In this document: positions 1 through 10,510 of the stretch, in pieces
Layout of the letters: every line of letters starts with the position of its first letter
Position numbering within the stretch: position 1 is the stretch's first letter
From: Notamacropus eugenii
Taxonomy: Eukaryota; Chordata; Mammalia; Diprotodontia; Macropodidae
Length of the DNA: 64,000 bases
NCBI RefSeq assembly: GCF_028372415.1
Contig: NC_092873.1
Location: 356,962,128-357,026,127 of the forward strand
Reading direction: 5' to 3'
The notes under the pieces: model-generated
Databases searched by the model: none
What the model was told of the DNA's origin: nothing
What the model saw: the letters and a program-made list of their open reading frames with translations, nothing else
Position numbers and translations under genes: made by a program

Positions 1-31
1 GAGGAGTTATTCTAATGAGTTGTTGAGACAT

Positions 32-37
32 TTTATT
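32..37 (-). promoter_or_regulatory. poly(A) signal, KRTAP1 (likely)
   Basis: AATAAA on the minus strand, 275 bp beyond the KRTAP1 stop, a distance like that in the other genes here. A second AATAAA at 248-253, only 59 bp beyond the stop, is an alternative. Confidence 0.5.
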
Positions 38-311
38 TCTTTTTTTGTCTGGGCATTTGCAAGCATCTCAGTATATTCAAGAATTGCAGATTTGGTCTTT
101 TAAAACATTTTCAGTAACAGAGATTGGGATATCAGCTAGAGGTTGCAGAAGAGAAGGAAATTGACAGGCCTTTGAAATTTCTTTGAAATCCCAGGGTCTA
201 TGAGTACTTGGTCAGTTTCAAAAGCACAGCACAAAAGGTGATGTCAATTTATTGGTCCCAAATTGGTCCTCAGCAGGTGAGCTCATAGCTGTGGCAGCAA
301 CATCCTGGTCC

Positions 312-746
312 TTAGCAGGTGGGCTCACAGCAGTAAGAGCAGCAGGCTGGACGGCAGCAAGACTGACCACAATAGGATGGACGGCAGCAAGAAGCCTGAG
401 CATTGTGCAGCTGGCAGCAAGATGGGGGAGTGCAGCTGACCACACAGCAAGGTGGTAGGCAAGTGCCCTCAACCCTGCAGTCTGGGCGGCACCACCTGGT
501 GCTGCAGCTCTCACCTCCACAGCATTCAGGGACGTAACATCTGGTCCTGCAGGTAGTCTCACAGTTGGATCCAGAGCCAATCCCATAGACGATTCCAGAA
601 CCAATCCCAGAGCCTATGCCAGAGCCACCCTGTTGGCAGCAGCTGGTCCCACAGCTATCTTGGCAGCAGCTAGATCCACAGTTCCCCCCAGTAGAACAAC
701 TGGGAAAGCCACAGAAGCTAGTGGAGCAGGAGTTGCAGCAAGACAT
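312..746 (-). CDS. KRTAP1: Keratin-associated protein 1 (KRTAP1 family)
   Basis: Single-exon 144-residue high-sulfur hair matrix protein, expected to cross-link keratin intermediate filaments by disulfides in the hair cortex. The N-terminus carries the family block CSTSFCGFPSCSTGG (residues 7-21). A glycine-rich middle (GIGSG repeated, about residues 42-58) follows. The C-terminal half is close to human KRTAP1 proteins: RWCRPDCRVEGTCLPPCCVV, then CTPPSCCQLH, and an end in CEPTC. It is shorter than the human members (about 167-177 residues, from memory) because it has fewer CCQPSCCETS-type repeats. The ATG is the first after the TATA box, about 80 bp downstream of it. It is the only KRTAP1 copy in the window, but the window starts just past its 3' end, so more copies could lie to the left. 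Confidence 0.95.
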   Translation of the reverse strand: MSCCNSCSTSFCGFPSCSTGGNCGSSCCQDSCGTSCCQQGGSGIGSGIGSGIVYGIGSGSNCETTCRTRCYVPECCGGESCSTRWCRPDCRVEGTCLPPCCVVSCTPPSCCQLHNAQASCCRPSYCGQSCCRPACCSYCCEPTC

Positions 747-820
747 GGTATAACTATGTCTGTTTCTAGTTTACTTGTGAAATGAAGTTTTTCAAATTTG
801 ATCGACCTTTGATGGTCAGC

Positions 821-828
821 CTTTTATA
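821..828 (-). promoter_or_regulatory. TATA box, KRTAP1
   Basis: TATAAAAG on the minus strand, 75 bp upstream of the ATG, at the same spacing as in the other KRTAP genes of the window. Confidence 0.75.
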
Positions 829-1119
829 AACCTGTTATTTATGTGACAGTCAGCACTTCCATTTCTATTATTGTTAAGTCTGTTTCCTCTGATCACAATC
901 CATGAGCTATTTTTAAAATATTACCAAAGCAATAAAATTGGGTTTGCTTTGTTGCTCAGTGAATACTCATTGAATCTTTATAACTGGAAAATGATGAGGC
1001 AGTGTATCATCTCTCAAAGATTCTGTCATTAGCATACCAACTTTAGGCTTTATTTTTCACATTTCAATTCTTCACTTGAAAATTTAACTGAAAAACATAG
1101 ACTAGTATTTTTCTTTTTT

Positions 1120-1740
1120 ATGTTCCTACAGGAGAGATAGCTAATACACTTAATTATAGAATCAGGATCCTGAAAGTTTGAAAGTCTAGACTGTTGGGTT
1201 GATGTGGGGAAAAAAATTAATTCGATAGATATAAATGCAAACTCTTACATTTGGGTTCAAAAAATCAACTTCATAAATACAATGTTGGGGAAGGTATGGC
1301 TAAACAGCAATTTTATTAGAAATATGTCTGGAGGTTTTAATGAACTACAAGTTTGGTATGCATCTATAGTGTGACATAGCAGTCAAAGAGTCTAATGAGA
1401 TCTTTAAAGGGGATGAGGGACAGAGTTTCAATAACAGTAATAATAGTAAGTAATAGCCCTGTTATGCTCTATCCTGGTCCTATTGCACATGGATTTACAC
1501 TGTTCAGTTCTGGGTCTGTAAGTTTAGGAAGAACATTGATAGACTTGAGAGCTTCCATAAGGGGACAACTATAGCACTGAATTCATTCCATATAAGGATT
1601 AGTCAATGGAACTAGATTCTTTGTCTAGAGAAGACTCATTGTTAGGATAAGAGGAGGAAGAGCAAGAACTAATAATGATTTTCAAATATCTGAAGGACTA
1701 TTAAATGGAAAGAAGATTAAAATTATTGTGCCATAGGAAG
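1120..1740 (+). mobile_element. CR1/L3-type LINE fragment, first part
   Basis: Decayed 3' half of a CR1-like LINE. Recognisable landmarks are GAGATAGCTAATACA near 1134, ACATTTGGGTTCAAAAAATC near 1248 and GTTCAGTTCTGGGTCTGTAA near 1503. The continuation lies at 2775-3045; the two parts are separated by an L1 3' end and a microsatellite. Confidence 0.6.
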
Positions 1741-1789
1741 TGACAGAAAGGGTAGTTTCGGGAGAAATTATGAAGACCACTAGAGCACT

Positions 1790-2130
1790 AGGAACTGATA
1801 CATAGTGATTCATAGAACTCAGAAACCAATTTATACAACGATAATGACATTTGAGAGAGAAAGAAAAATATGAAAAACTTTAAAATTCTGATAAATGCAA
1901 AACCAAAAGAATGAGGATGAAACAAGCCATTGACCTAGTGAAAGAGAGCTGATAAACTTAAAATGCAGAAAGAGATACGTTTTTAGACATGGCCAATGAG
2001 CCATAGACAACGTTTATTTTGCCAGACTATGTAGCTATGTATAGAGGGATTTCTTTTTCTTTTCTTATTTGGGAGAAGAGATAGTAGTGGGAAGGAGAGA
2101 TTTATAGGGGAAAAAATATATTTATGCTAT
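1790..2130 (+). mobile_element. L1 3'-UTR fragment
   Basis: Shows the landmarks of marsupial L1 3' UTRs: an ACAACGATAATGAC-like stretch, TTAGACATGGCCAATGAG near 1984, then a T-rich run followed by GGGAGAAG. It interrupts the CR1/L3 element. Confidence 0.55.
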
Positions 2131-2712
2131 GCAACATCATTTATTTATTGCAATACTGCTCTACAGTGATGTTGTTGTTTTTAAGTAAAACTCAGATACT
2201 GAACCACATTACAAAAGGGAAATAGTGAAAATATTTGCTACTTTAAAAAAAAAGTATTTCAATGCATTGCCTTAATGGAGTAGGGATGCCACTAATATTA
2301 TTGTTACTGGAAATGAATGGGAAGTATTTATTGAAAAAATAGTATAAGTGTTCAGGATTTAACATGGACATTATTTGTAAAGTTTCAAAATCATGACATT
2401 ATTAAGACATATGGTATGCAATTTTTAAAACATATATAGAGGAGAGAAAAAGAAGCTCAAATGATATAGGTTTATATTAAATTACAATGAAACCCAAAGA
2501 AGGACATGGTTGCTACTATCATGTTAAATGATGTATACTTTTAAAAATACAGGCTATACATTATAAATTCATATCCTCATTTTTGTCTTTTGTATATGGA
2601 AATATTTGCACCTGTAATGACTTCCATGTTCATCGTAATATATATGTATGTACATATTCATACACATATACATATATGCATGTTTGCATGTGTGTGTCTA
2701 TATATCTCTATC

Positions 2713-2769
<57 letters not shown>
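2713..2769. repeat. (ATCT)n microsatellite
   Basis: About 14 nearly perfect ATCT units. Confidence 0.95.
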
Positions 2770-2774
2770 ATATA

Positions 2775-3045
2775 TCTTAAAGAAAAAGAGATCCAATGCG
2801 TTCTATTTGATCCTATAGGATAGAACTAGGAACAAAGGATAGTCATTTCAAAGAGGGAATTTCAGGCTTGATATGAAGAAAAACTTCATCAAAATAAGGG
2901 CTATATTACATTGTAATGGTTTGTACTGGAAGGGAGTTGATTTCTCTCACTGGAGGTGTGCAAGATAGGATATCCTTGTCAGATAAAGTGTTGAGATCTC
3001 TGAAAGCCTTTTTGATTGTGAAATTCTCTGATTCTGTGATTGATT
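2775..3045 (+). mobile_element. CR1/L3-type LINE 3' end, second part
   Basis: Continues the element at 1120-1740. It contains TCACTGGAGGTGTGCAAGA near 2949 and ends in the typical CR1-like tail CTCTGATTCTGTGATTGA near 3026. Confidence 0.6.
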
Positions 3046-4414
3046 GAGTATATCTTTCTTTGATGAACTGAAAGAATTGGATTAACTTTCACTTTGATAT
3101 TTCCATCTTTTCTACTTAGAGATGCAAGCATCTGTGTTTTCTTTAGTTATCCAGATAAATAGCTCAAAAAACCCAAACCTGTGGGAATAACCAATTCTAA
3201 TAATACAGATCTCACAATTTTAGTCAGTATTTATCCCTCATGAAAGATGTAACAGCCATACAAAGATCTGTTCCATCTCTATTTAGTAATCTTGCTTTGG
3301 GGATAATTTGGCACTTAGTGGAACTCAAAATCATTATCTTGTTTAGTAGAATGATCACAGAAGGAATAAAAATTTCAGGTAATGGATGATACGGTGGTAT
3401 AAGTAGGTTGAAGAATTATACTATAAGGAGGTTGTGGGGTGAGGAGGTTCTGAAAAGGAAAATAGATGTTCAAAGGATTAGAAATCAAGCAGTTTATTAT
3501 TCACAGGCATGCGAACATGTGGTTTGCTCATCCTATACTCCCTTAGGCACACAAAGATAGTGGCTTGGACATATAGAAGGATGTGTACTCTGATCAAGAG
3601 TCTAGATCTCCTGAGCCTCTACCCTTAAATTTGATTGTTGCTACTGGGCAGATTCTCAGGGACTGGGTGGGGGGATCTTAGAGTCAGTCAAGCAACAAGT
3701 GGTCTGGACTCCCCTCCCTCCAAATTTCAACCACAAAAACAGTGCTAATTTACATACATGTGTTACATGAAGTCTACTATACCAACAGTTTTTTAACCTT
3801 GTGTTCTTAACCCTAAATATAGCTCACCAAATAAGTTGTTGGGTGCATAGGAACTTCCTTGTATATAGGTGAGTGAATCAGTATCCAAACATGAAGTTAC
3901 TTCTGTCAGCTAAGACCTAGCAATAGGTCAACCAAAAAGGGTTGCTACATAAGAAGTGGAAAGATGTTATTAAAATTATCCATTGGCCATAAATATGTTG
4001 AGCCTGAGGAATAGCTGATAGAATGTTTAAATACTGTAATAACATCCACAAACTCTAGGATCTTAGGAGATCCAGAAAAAGACTTCCAGTGCCCTGGGTA
4101 CATAGTCATTGTAAAACTTATAGAAGGATGTGGACAAGAATCATATTGATGAGAAGATATGTGTGTTGGAATGCTCACTGACTGAAGTTCAAAATTGTTG
4201 ATTGCTGAGATCAAAATGGACAGAGTTCCAGATTCACATTCAGTAAATAAAAACCAAGAATTATTAGAATTATTAGAAAGTTCTCTTTAAAGGGACTGAT
4301 TTTGTTGGCAAATCAAGTCTTGCCAATAATGACAATTATGAAATTAACTAAGTAGTCAATAGTTATATAATATTTTGTGATTGTAGATTAGGATACTTAC
4401 ATCATGTTTAAAGA
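3046..4414. other. Spacer with no recognised gene or repeat
   Basis: AT-rich sequence without a credible coding frame or a repeat I can name. It may hold old, decayed repeats. Confidence 0.5.
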
Positions 4415-4680
4415 TGGCTAAATAGCACTGTGTATAGAATACCAGAGCTGGAGTCAGGAAGACCTGAGTTCAAATCCAGTCTTAGACACATCCTACCTTT
4501 GTGATGCTGAGAAAGTCACTTAATATCCATTTGCTTGTTTCCTCATCTATAAAATGGGAATAATAATAGCACCTACCTCCCAGTGTTGTTGTGAGGATAA
4601 AATGAGGTAATATTTATAAAATGATTTGTGAACCCTAAAATGCTATATAAATGTAAGCAATCATCATCATTATTATTATC
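4415..4680 (+). mobile_element. MIR/THER-type CORE-SINE
   Basis: A full-length-looking CORE-SINE: GAGTCAGGAAGACCTGAGTT, a GTCACTTAA block, CTCATCTATAAAATGGGAAT, then an L2-like 3' tail ending in ATTATTATTAT. Confidence 0.75.
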
Positions 4681-4834
4681 TGTTTTGACCCTCAAGACGA
4701 CATTCATGGAGAGGTGACAAAGTTATTTTCATCAAAAGTAGTTATCATAAAAACTATTTGATACTAGTTAAAACATACAAAAGTTTTTAAGTTGAATAGT
4801 TAATGTAAACAGGTCCTAGAAGCAAAGTAGCAGC

Positions 4835-5338
4835 ATATTGTTTAAGAAATGCAAGGACGCCAACTACTATTTCATTTTTAATGAAATCTTCTGGGAAAAC
4901 TGGAAAGCAGTCTGGCATAAATTGGCTTCAGACCAACTGCTCACACCATACATCACAGGCTGCAAATGCATACATGACCTAGATATAAAATATCATGTCA
5001 CAAATAAATCAGAGGAGAAAGGAAAAAGATATCTTTTGCATTTTTGAATGGCTGAGAATTCCTGATGGAATAAGGAATAGATGTGATCACAAAAGATAAA
5101 ATGGACAATTTTGATTACATAAAATTGAAAATCTTTTGCATAAAAAAAATCAAAGCAGATAAAATTAGAAGGGATCTAGTTAATTGGGAAAAATCTCGAC
5201 AACAAATTTTTTTCACAAAGGACTGACATTTAAAATATATAGGAAATCAATACAAATATAAAAGATCAAGAGTTATTGTTCCCCACTAGATAAATGGTCA
5301 AAAGACATGAGTAAAGAAGTTTTCAAAAGAAGAAATAC

Positions 5339-5380
<42 letters not shown>

Positions 5381-5743
5381 GATGTGTATGGGTGTGTTGT
5401 AGAAAAGAACTGGAAAGAAAGTAGGTGTTCATTGATTGAGGAATTGCAAAATGAATTATAGCATATAAATATAATGTGTGATAAAAATGATTACAGAGAA
5501 ACCTGGAAGACTTAAATGAACTGATACAATGTGAAATAAGCAGAGCCAAGAAAACAATATCCCAAATGATTGAAACAATGTAAATTGAAAACACAATCAC
5601 TGCAAGACAATAAAAAATGAACATTCCAAAATTACAGAGATTAAGCTTGGTCGCAGAAAAGAGATATGAGGAGACACCTTCCTCCATTCATCTGCAGAAA
5701 TGAAGGAAATAGGGTACAGATGAGGAGCATTATTTTTGATGTC
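4835..5743 (+). mobile_element. L1 fragment: ORF2 C-terminus and 3' UTR (left part)
   Basis: The plus strand encodes an L1 ORF2 C-terminal remnant (WENWKAVWHKLASDQLLTPY near 4897, then a GKRYLL stretch near 5021). Next comes a DNA stretch equivalent to the DNFDYIKLKI part of ORF2 (5103-5130) and then a shortened 3' UTR. A (GT)n run is embedded at 5343-5377. The 3' UTR resumes at 6312 after a nested insertion. Confidence 0.75.
5343..5377. repeat. (GT)n microsatellite
   Basis: About 17 GT units inside the L1 fragment. Confidence 0.95.
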
Positions 5744-6197
5744 CATCTTATTTTGTAACCTGCAACTCTGCCAAAGCTGTTTATTATTTCAAGTAGTTTT
5801 TCACTTGGATCTCTGGGATTCTCTAAGTATATCATCATATCATCTGCAAAGATAATTTAGTTTCCTCTGTCTATTCTAACTCCTTCAATTTCTTTATCTT
5901 CTTGAATTGCTACAGCTAACATTTTTAGTACCATATTGAATAACAGTGATGATAATAGACATCCTTGTTTCACTCCTGATCTTATTGGAAATGCATCTAG
6001 CTTATCTCCATTGCATATAATGCCTGCTGAAGGTTTTAGGTAGATGCTACTTTTTATTTTATGGAAAGTTCCTATGCTCTCCAGCATTTTTAATAGGAAT
6101 GGGTGTTGTATTTTGTCAAAAGTTTTTTCTTCATCTATTGAGATAATCATGTGGTTTCTGTTAGTTTTGTTGTTGATAAGATCGATAATGCTAATAG
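5744..6197 (-). mobile_element. L1 ORF2 reverse-transcriptase fragment (part of a U6/L1 chimera)
   Basis: The minus strand encodes a stretch of L1 reverse transcriptase: MIISIDEEKTFDKIQHPFL, then IRSGVKQGCLLSSLLFNMVL, then a YLENP and FGRVAGYKI block. It covers only an internal ORF2 segment and has neither an L1 3' UTR nor a poly(A) tail. It joins directly to a U6 snRNA copy in the same orientation. A 7-bp repeat, TGATGTC, lies just outside the left edge (5737-5743) and just outside the U6 end (6305-6311), so the pair looks like one insertion. Confidence 0.75.
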
Positions 6198-6304
6198 AAA
6201 AATATGGAAAGTTTCATGAATTTGCATGTCATCCTTGCACAGGGGCCATACTAATCTTCTCTGTATCATTCCAGTTTTAGTACATGTACTACCTAAGCAA
6301 GCAC
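6198..6304 (-). pseudogene. RNU6: U6 snRNA retropseudogene (full length)
   Basis: On the minus strand this is a full 107-nt copy of U6 snRNA, including the CAGAGAAGATTAG core, GGCCCCTGTGCAAGGATGAC and the terminal ATATTTTT. It differs from the mammalian U6 consensus, from memory, at about a dozen sites, mostly CpG-type transitions. There is no snRNA promoter in front of it: its 5' end abuts the target-site repeat. It is a retrocopy, not a working gene. Confidence 0.88.
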
Positions 6305-6311
6305 TGATGTC

Positions 6312-7060
6312 ATTTTTTGAGGTTTTGATTGCTTTTGCTGATTTTTTCTCTTTTTTCTTTTAAGCAATTTTTAAGATATGCCTTTCTACAAAAGGGAAAG
6401 GAAAAGATACAGAATGTGTGACAAAGAAAGAAAATAATAATAATAGTAATAATAATAATAAAATCTATTGAAAGAATAAAACATTCAAGTTATCAAGAAC
6501 TTGTGAAAATGCTCCAAATCACTCATTGGAAGAGAATTGAAAAATTAAAACAACTCTGAGCTCTGACTTGGCATCCACAAGACTGGCAAAGATAAAAAAC
6601 AAAGGGGTGACTAGAACATTATTAAGGGACTGTTAATCACTCAGAAAAGAGTTGTAAACAAAATGGCCAACCCATGAGCTGGGGATTGAGTGACTAAACA
6701 AATTATGGTATATGAATGTAATGGAGCATTATTGTACCTGAAAAAAATGACAAAAGAGACTGATTCAGAGAAAATAGGGGTGACTTGCATGAACTGAGGC
6801 AGACTGAAGTAAGTAGAAGAAGAAAAACCATTTGTACAATGACAATAATTATGTAAAGGAAAACAATTTTGAAAGACTTATGAACTTTGATCAATGCAAT
6901 GACCATTCACTACTTCAAAAGACTAATAATGAAGCATGCTTCCCACCTCTTGGCAGAGATAATGGACAAGAGATGCAAATGAGGTATACATCTTCAGACA
7001 CAGCCAATGTGTAAATTTGTTTTGCTTGACTTGTTTGACTTACTTGTTACTTAGAGGAGC
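6312..7060 (+). mobile_element. L1 3'-end fragments (right part)
   Basis: Resumes the L1 3' UTR interrupted at 5743. A second L1 ORF2-end/3'-UTR segment runs from about 6490, with AAAATGCTCCAAATCACT, TGGTATATGAATGTAATGGA near 6705, and a CAGACACAGCCAATGTG block near 6995. An (AAT)n-rich stretch lies at 6430-6465. Confidence 0.65.
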
Positions 7061-7744
7061 TTCTGTCCATGGTAGCAGGATTTGTGGGCAGGAATAGTGA
7101 TACAAAGCAAAAATGAAGACAAAAATATAGGGAGAGGAAATATTTAGAATAGGAAAGGAAGTCTAGAACAAAACAAAGAAGTAGGGAAATTTCGTTACAA
7201 TCGTTAAATTTAAATGCACTTAAAATAAACTGTGAATAATAGTTCACAGTTTTGTACATAATTATCTCTCTCCATTCTTTATAAATACTGAAATGCTTGT
7301 AATTATGCTTGTTAGGTTCAAAATAAAAAAGAAAGAAATTAATGTATTATCACCATCCTGAGAGTTGAGTGACTTGTCTCATAAGAGTTAGGATTAAAAC
7401 CTAGGTTTCTAAAACACTTTCCATGGTACCACATATCCGCAATTGATGATATTTATTTATATGAGAAGTTGTATTTTGTTTTACCTTTTGGATAGTATTA
7501 TAGATGTAGAGGTAATTCAGAGGGCTTAAGATCAGGGCCACACAGGTAGTAAATATCAGAGTCAGGATTTCAACTCACATGCCTTAGAGACAGGACATGT
7601 AACATTCCGTGTGAAGTACCCTAAAGAGGCATAGTATATATGACAATGCACTACATATAAAAACCTTGGAAAGATTAGCTGGAGACAAACTGTGAACAGC
7701 TTAAAAGCCAAACTGAGAAAAGCTGTGGTATACTGAAAGTCAGT

Positions 7745-7995
7745 TTGATGTTCGGTCATTTTTCAGTTGTGCCTGACTCTCTGTGACTCCGTTTGCAGAT
7801 TCCTTGGCAAAGATATTGGAGTGGTTTGCCATTTCCTTCTCCAGCTGATTTTACAGATGAGGAACAAACAGGGCAAACAGGGTTAAGTGACACCTATCTA
7901 GTAAGTGTCTGAGGCCAGATTTGAACTCAGGAAGCTAAGTCTTCCTGACTCCAGACTTGGGCTCCATTCACTACATGACCTAGCTGCCTCTTAAA
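7745..7995 (-). mobile_element. MAR1-type CORE-SINE
   Basis: Full-length copy read on the minus strand. Its BovB/RTE-like tail lies at the left (TCAGTTGTGCCTGACTCT), then CCATTTCCTTCTCCAGCTGA, the CORE region, and the 5' end GAGGCAGCTAGGTCATG. Confidence 0.88.
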
Positions 7996-7999
7996 TTCT

Positions 8000-9060
8000 A
8001 ATAGAGCAGACTAAAAATATTTTCTTGAAGTAGAGAGAACATAATCCATTTTTCTCTCCTAATCCAATTTGATACCCCCAAGGCAAGATCAGGATTAGTA
8101 CAAATCTCTAGTTAAACATTACACTTGCATAAGAAGTTATGGTCCAGGAAACTTGGCTAAATTGGACGAAGGAATAAAAGAGAGTCTCTGCCCTTAATGA
8201 ACTCTCAGCTTGGTTAAGAATAGCATTAATCAGCATACACATTGGCATAAAATTAGCATGTTGGAAAGGTCCTTCCACCAAAGTCTTATTCAAAACAGCC
8301 TCAACAATGTAGGAAAGTGAATGTGGATTCTTGAAGGCTGACCCTGGAGACCTTGTAGTTCCAGCAAGGTCTACCAAGCTAGAAAGTTCAGGCTTCCCTT
8401 AGTTAAGTTTAGAAGGCTTCATCACTACCATTGGATGGTTAGGACAGAGTGTTCTCCCTTGCCCCCACCCATGTAGCAACTCATTAAATCACCAATTTAG
8501 GCTTGGAGGAAGCCCAGTTGTTCATCCAGAGACTCTTTCTATGGATGACATCACCACATGCTTGAATAAGGAGAGTTAAAAAGTGCTGTTGGAGCAGGGG
8601 GAAGATACCTTTCAGCTTGCTGAGTGGGGAGGGCAGGGAGAGGGAATGCCTTAATTAAGAAGTGGCAATTAGGCTGGGCCCTGACACAGGGTATTCATAG
8701 AGATGAGAAGAATTGACAAGCCAAAAGAAGAGAAATTCCCAGAAATTTAAATTATTTATTATCTTGTTTTGTTATGCTTATATGACCTATTAAGTCAAAA
8801 TAATCAGAGACAGGGAAAAAGCCAACAGAATAGTAAGTTGACCTATTGCTATCATAGAACCATAACTGAATTAGTTGCCTTACTTTTATATCTTCAGTGC
8901 TTAGCGGAGTAATTGGCGTGTAGTAGGTGCTTCACAAATCCTAGTTAACTGTCATCAATTATGCCAATATTAACTTAAATTCAATTGGTTGTTGTTTGAC
9001 CAGCTGAATTTCATGTTGGGAATAGATGAAATGACAAAGGAAGAAAAATCATTTGGTTTG
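8000..9060. other. Spacer, mostly unassigned; L2-like tail near 8884-8955
   Basis: No gene is seen. The segment at about 8884-8955 (TTCAGTGCTTAGCGGAGTAA, then TAGTAGGTGCTTCACAAAT) looks like an L2 3' tail on the plus strand. The rest is not assigned. Confidence 0.45.
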
Positions 9061-9079
9061 CTTATCTTGAACATTTGAC

Positions 9080-9085
9080 TTTATT
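9080..9085 (-). promoter_or_regulatory. poly(A) signal, KRTAP2a (likely)
   Basis: AATAAA on the minus strand, 280 bp beyond the stop. Another AATAAA lies at 9226-9231. Confidence 0.5.
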
Positions 9086-9364
9086 AGAATGTAAGCAGAT
9101 CATAGAACATGAAATCTTTCATGTGCAGAATACATTTCTATAACAAGGATATAAAAACTCCCAAATCTGAAGGCTTTAATGCTGAGCTTTTAGGAGAAAA
9201 ATTAGGAGTGAGATGAAGGTCGCTATTTATTCTCTTCAGGTCAAATGTTCCTTCTTATTTGGAACCGGTGAATGGGGGAGATCTTGATGTCTTGCAGATG
9301 GAGACAGGGTTGGTGTGGATTCTTGATGTATTCTGAGTCGATATGTGGGCCATTAGATTTCTTA

Positions 9365-9766
9365 TCAGCAGGTAGGGTGGCAGGTGGAGTGGCAGGTGGT
9401 GCGGCAGGGGGCTGGCTGGCAGCAGGGGGGTCTGCAGCAAGGGGACTGCACAGAAATGGGCTGGCAGGAGGTGGAAGCCCAGCAGCAGGGTCTGCAGACC
9501 ACAGCAGTGCAGGAGCTGGGGCAGCAGGCGATGGGGCGGCAGCAGCCCTGCTGCACACTGCAGGGGTCACAGCAGGGAGTGCGGCAGCAGGTGTCACAGA
9601 TGGGGCGGTGGAACCTGGGCACGCAGCTCACTGGGCGGCTCACGGTGGTTTGACAGGAGACTGGCAGGCAGCACCTGGGTGGGCAGCAAGGCTGGCAGCA
9701 GCTGGACTGGCTAAAGCTAGGCTGGAAACAGCTGGAGGAGACGGAGCCACAACAGGATCGGGACAT
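9365..9766 (-). CDS. KRTAP2: Keratin-associated protein 2, copy a
   Basis: Single-exon 133-residue high-sulfur matrix protein of the KRTAP2 family. It has an [13 protein letters not shown]-terminus, a short CCQP block, then [20 protein letters not shown]. The family core follows: [18 protein letters not shown], then [13 protein letters not shown] and [13 protein letters not shown]. The end is CHSTCHPTC. Human KRTAP2 proteins are about 128 residues with the same core, so the gene looks complete. It is virtually identical to copies b and c except for two residues near the C-terminus and position 3. The start is the first ATG after a TATA box about 85 bp upstream. Its 3' flank is unlike those of b and c, so it is the left edge of this subarray. 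Confidence 0.95.
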   Translation of the reverse strand: MSRSCCGSVSSSCFQPSFSQSSCCQPCCPPRCCLPVSCQTTVSRPVSCVPRFHRPICDTCCRTPCCDPCSVQQGCCRPIACCPSSCTAVVCRPCCWASTSCQPISVQSPCCRPPCCQPAPCRTTCHSTCHPTC

Positions 9767-9832
9767 GGTGTTGGTTAGTTTGGGTTTGGTTTGAGTGGTG
9801 AGAAGGAGTTGGTTTCTCAGGTGTGAATGCCC

Positions 9833-9844
9833 TGTTCTGTTCTG
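9833..9844 (-). promoter_or_regulatory. Tandem AGAACA motif next to the TATA box, KRTAP2a
   Basis: The minus strand carries AGAACAGAACA, 5-6 bp on the gene side of the TATA box. The motif recurs at all six KRTAP2 promoters (20007-20018, 27427-27438, 35550-35566, 43273-43289, 50075-50086). It is absent at the KRTAP1 and KRTAP4 genes of the window. It resembles tandem glucocorticoid-receptor half-sites, but function is unknown. Confidence 0.45.
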
Positions 9845-9848
9845 GGCC

Positions 9849-9857
9849 CTTTATATA
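9849..9857 (-). promoter_or_regulatory. TATA box, KRTAP2a
   Basis: TATATAAAG on the minus strand, 83-91 bp upstream of the ATG. Confidence 0.8.
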
Positions 9858-10492
9858 CCCTGGCTAGGTATGACTGAACTGCCCAGAAGACAAGAACATT
9901 TCCATGTTAATGGTTTTTGCCAATTAAGTGAGAATTTTTGTTTCACTAATGGTCCTGTGCTATGCCCAATGTAATTAAGAAAAAATTTTGCTGCCTTCCT
10001 AAATTTGGACTCATCTAATTTGATTTTGGACACCAAAGTCAGAGCTTCACAGCCCATTTTCAAAAAATTTACTCAACATACAATGTCACCATTTGCCTCA
10101 TTATCTCATATTCCTCTTGCTATGCAGTGTGATTTTGGTAGGTAGACTATGGATTGAATACTCAAGAACCTATCTTTGGTCACATGAATACATCACTGAA
10201 TCATGTAGATGACAATCCATCCTTCCTATGCAACTCATCCATGTTTTCCCATAAATTCACCATGAGGTGGAGAACTCTTGATATCCTTTCTCTAGATATC
10301 AAGTGAATACCAAAGGAGAATGCAGGCATTTGGTTGTCCTTCATTCTTACTATGTGGCTAGTTCAACTTTTTGTGATCATACATTTCTTTGATGACACAA
10401 GAAAAATAGCATTTTCCTACATAATTCATCATTTGCCATGTAGGGTAGAAAGAGTTGAAGGATGGATTAAAAAGCATCCTTTTAGAAATTTT

Positions 10493-10510
10493 CCTAAAAT
10501 GGCATTCTTT
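10493..10510. repeat. Target-site duplication, left copy
   Basis: CCTAAAATGGCATTCTTT. It matches 13283-13300 with one mismatch and occurs once, unoccupied, at 20667-20684 in the sister unit. Confidence 0.85.

Noticed and set aside
2713-2769. Regular repeats as CRISPR-like arrays
   Set aside because: Simple ATCT microsatellites without spacers, in vertebrate DNA.
6198-6304. Working U6 snRNA gene
   Set aside because: About a dozen changes from the consensus, no upstream snRNA promoter elements, and a target-site repeat at its 5' end. It is a retrocopy.
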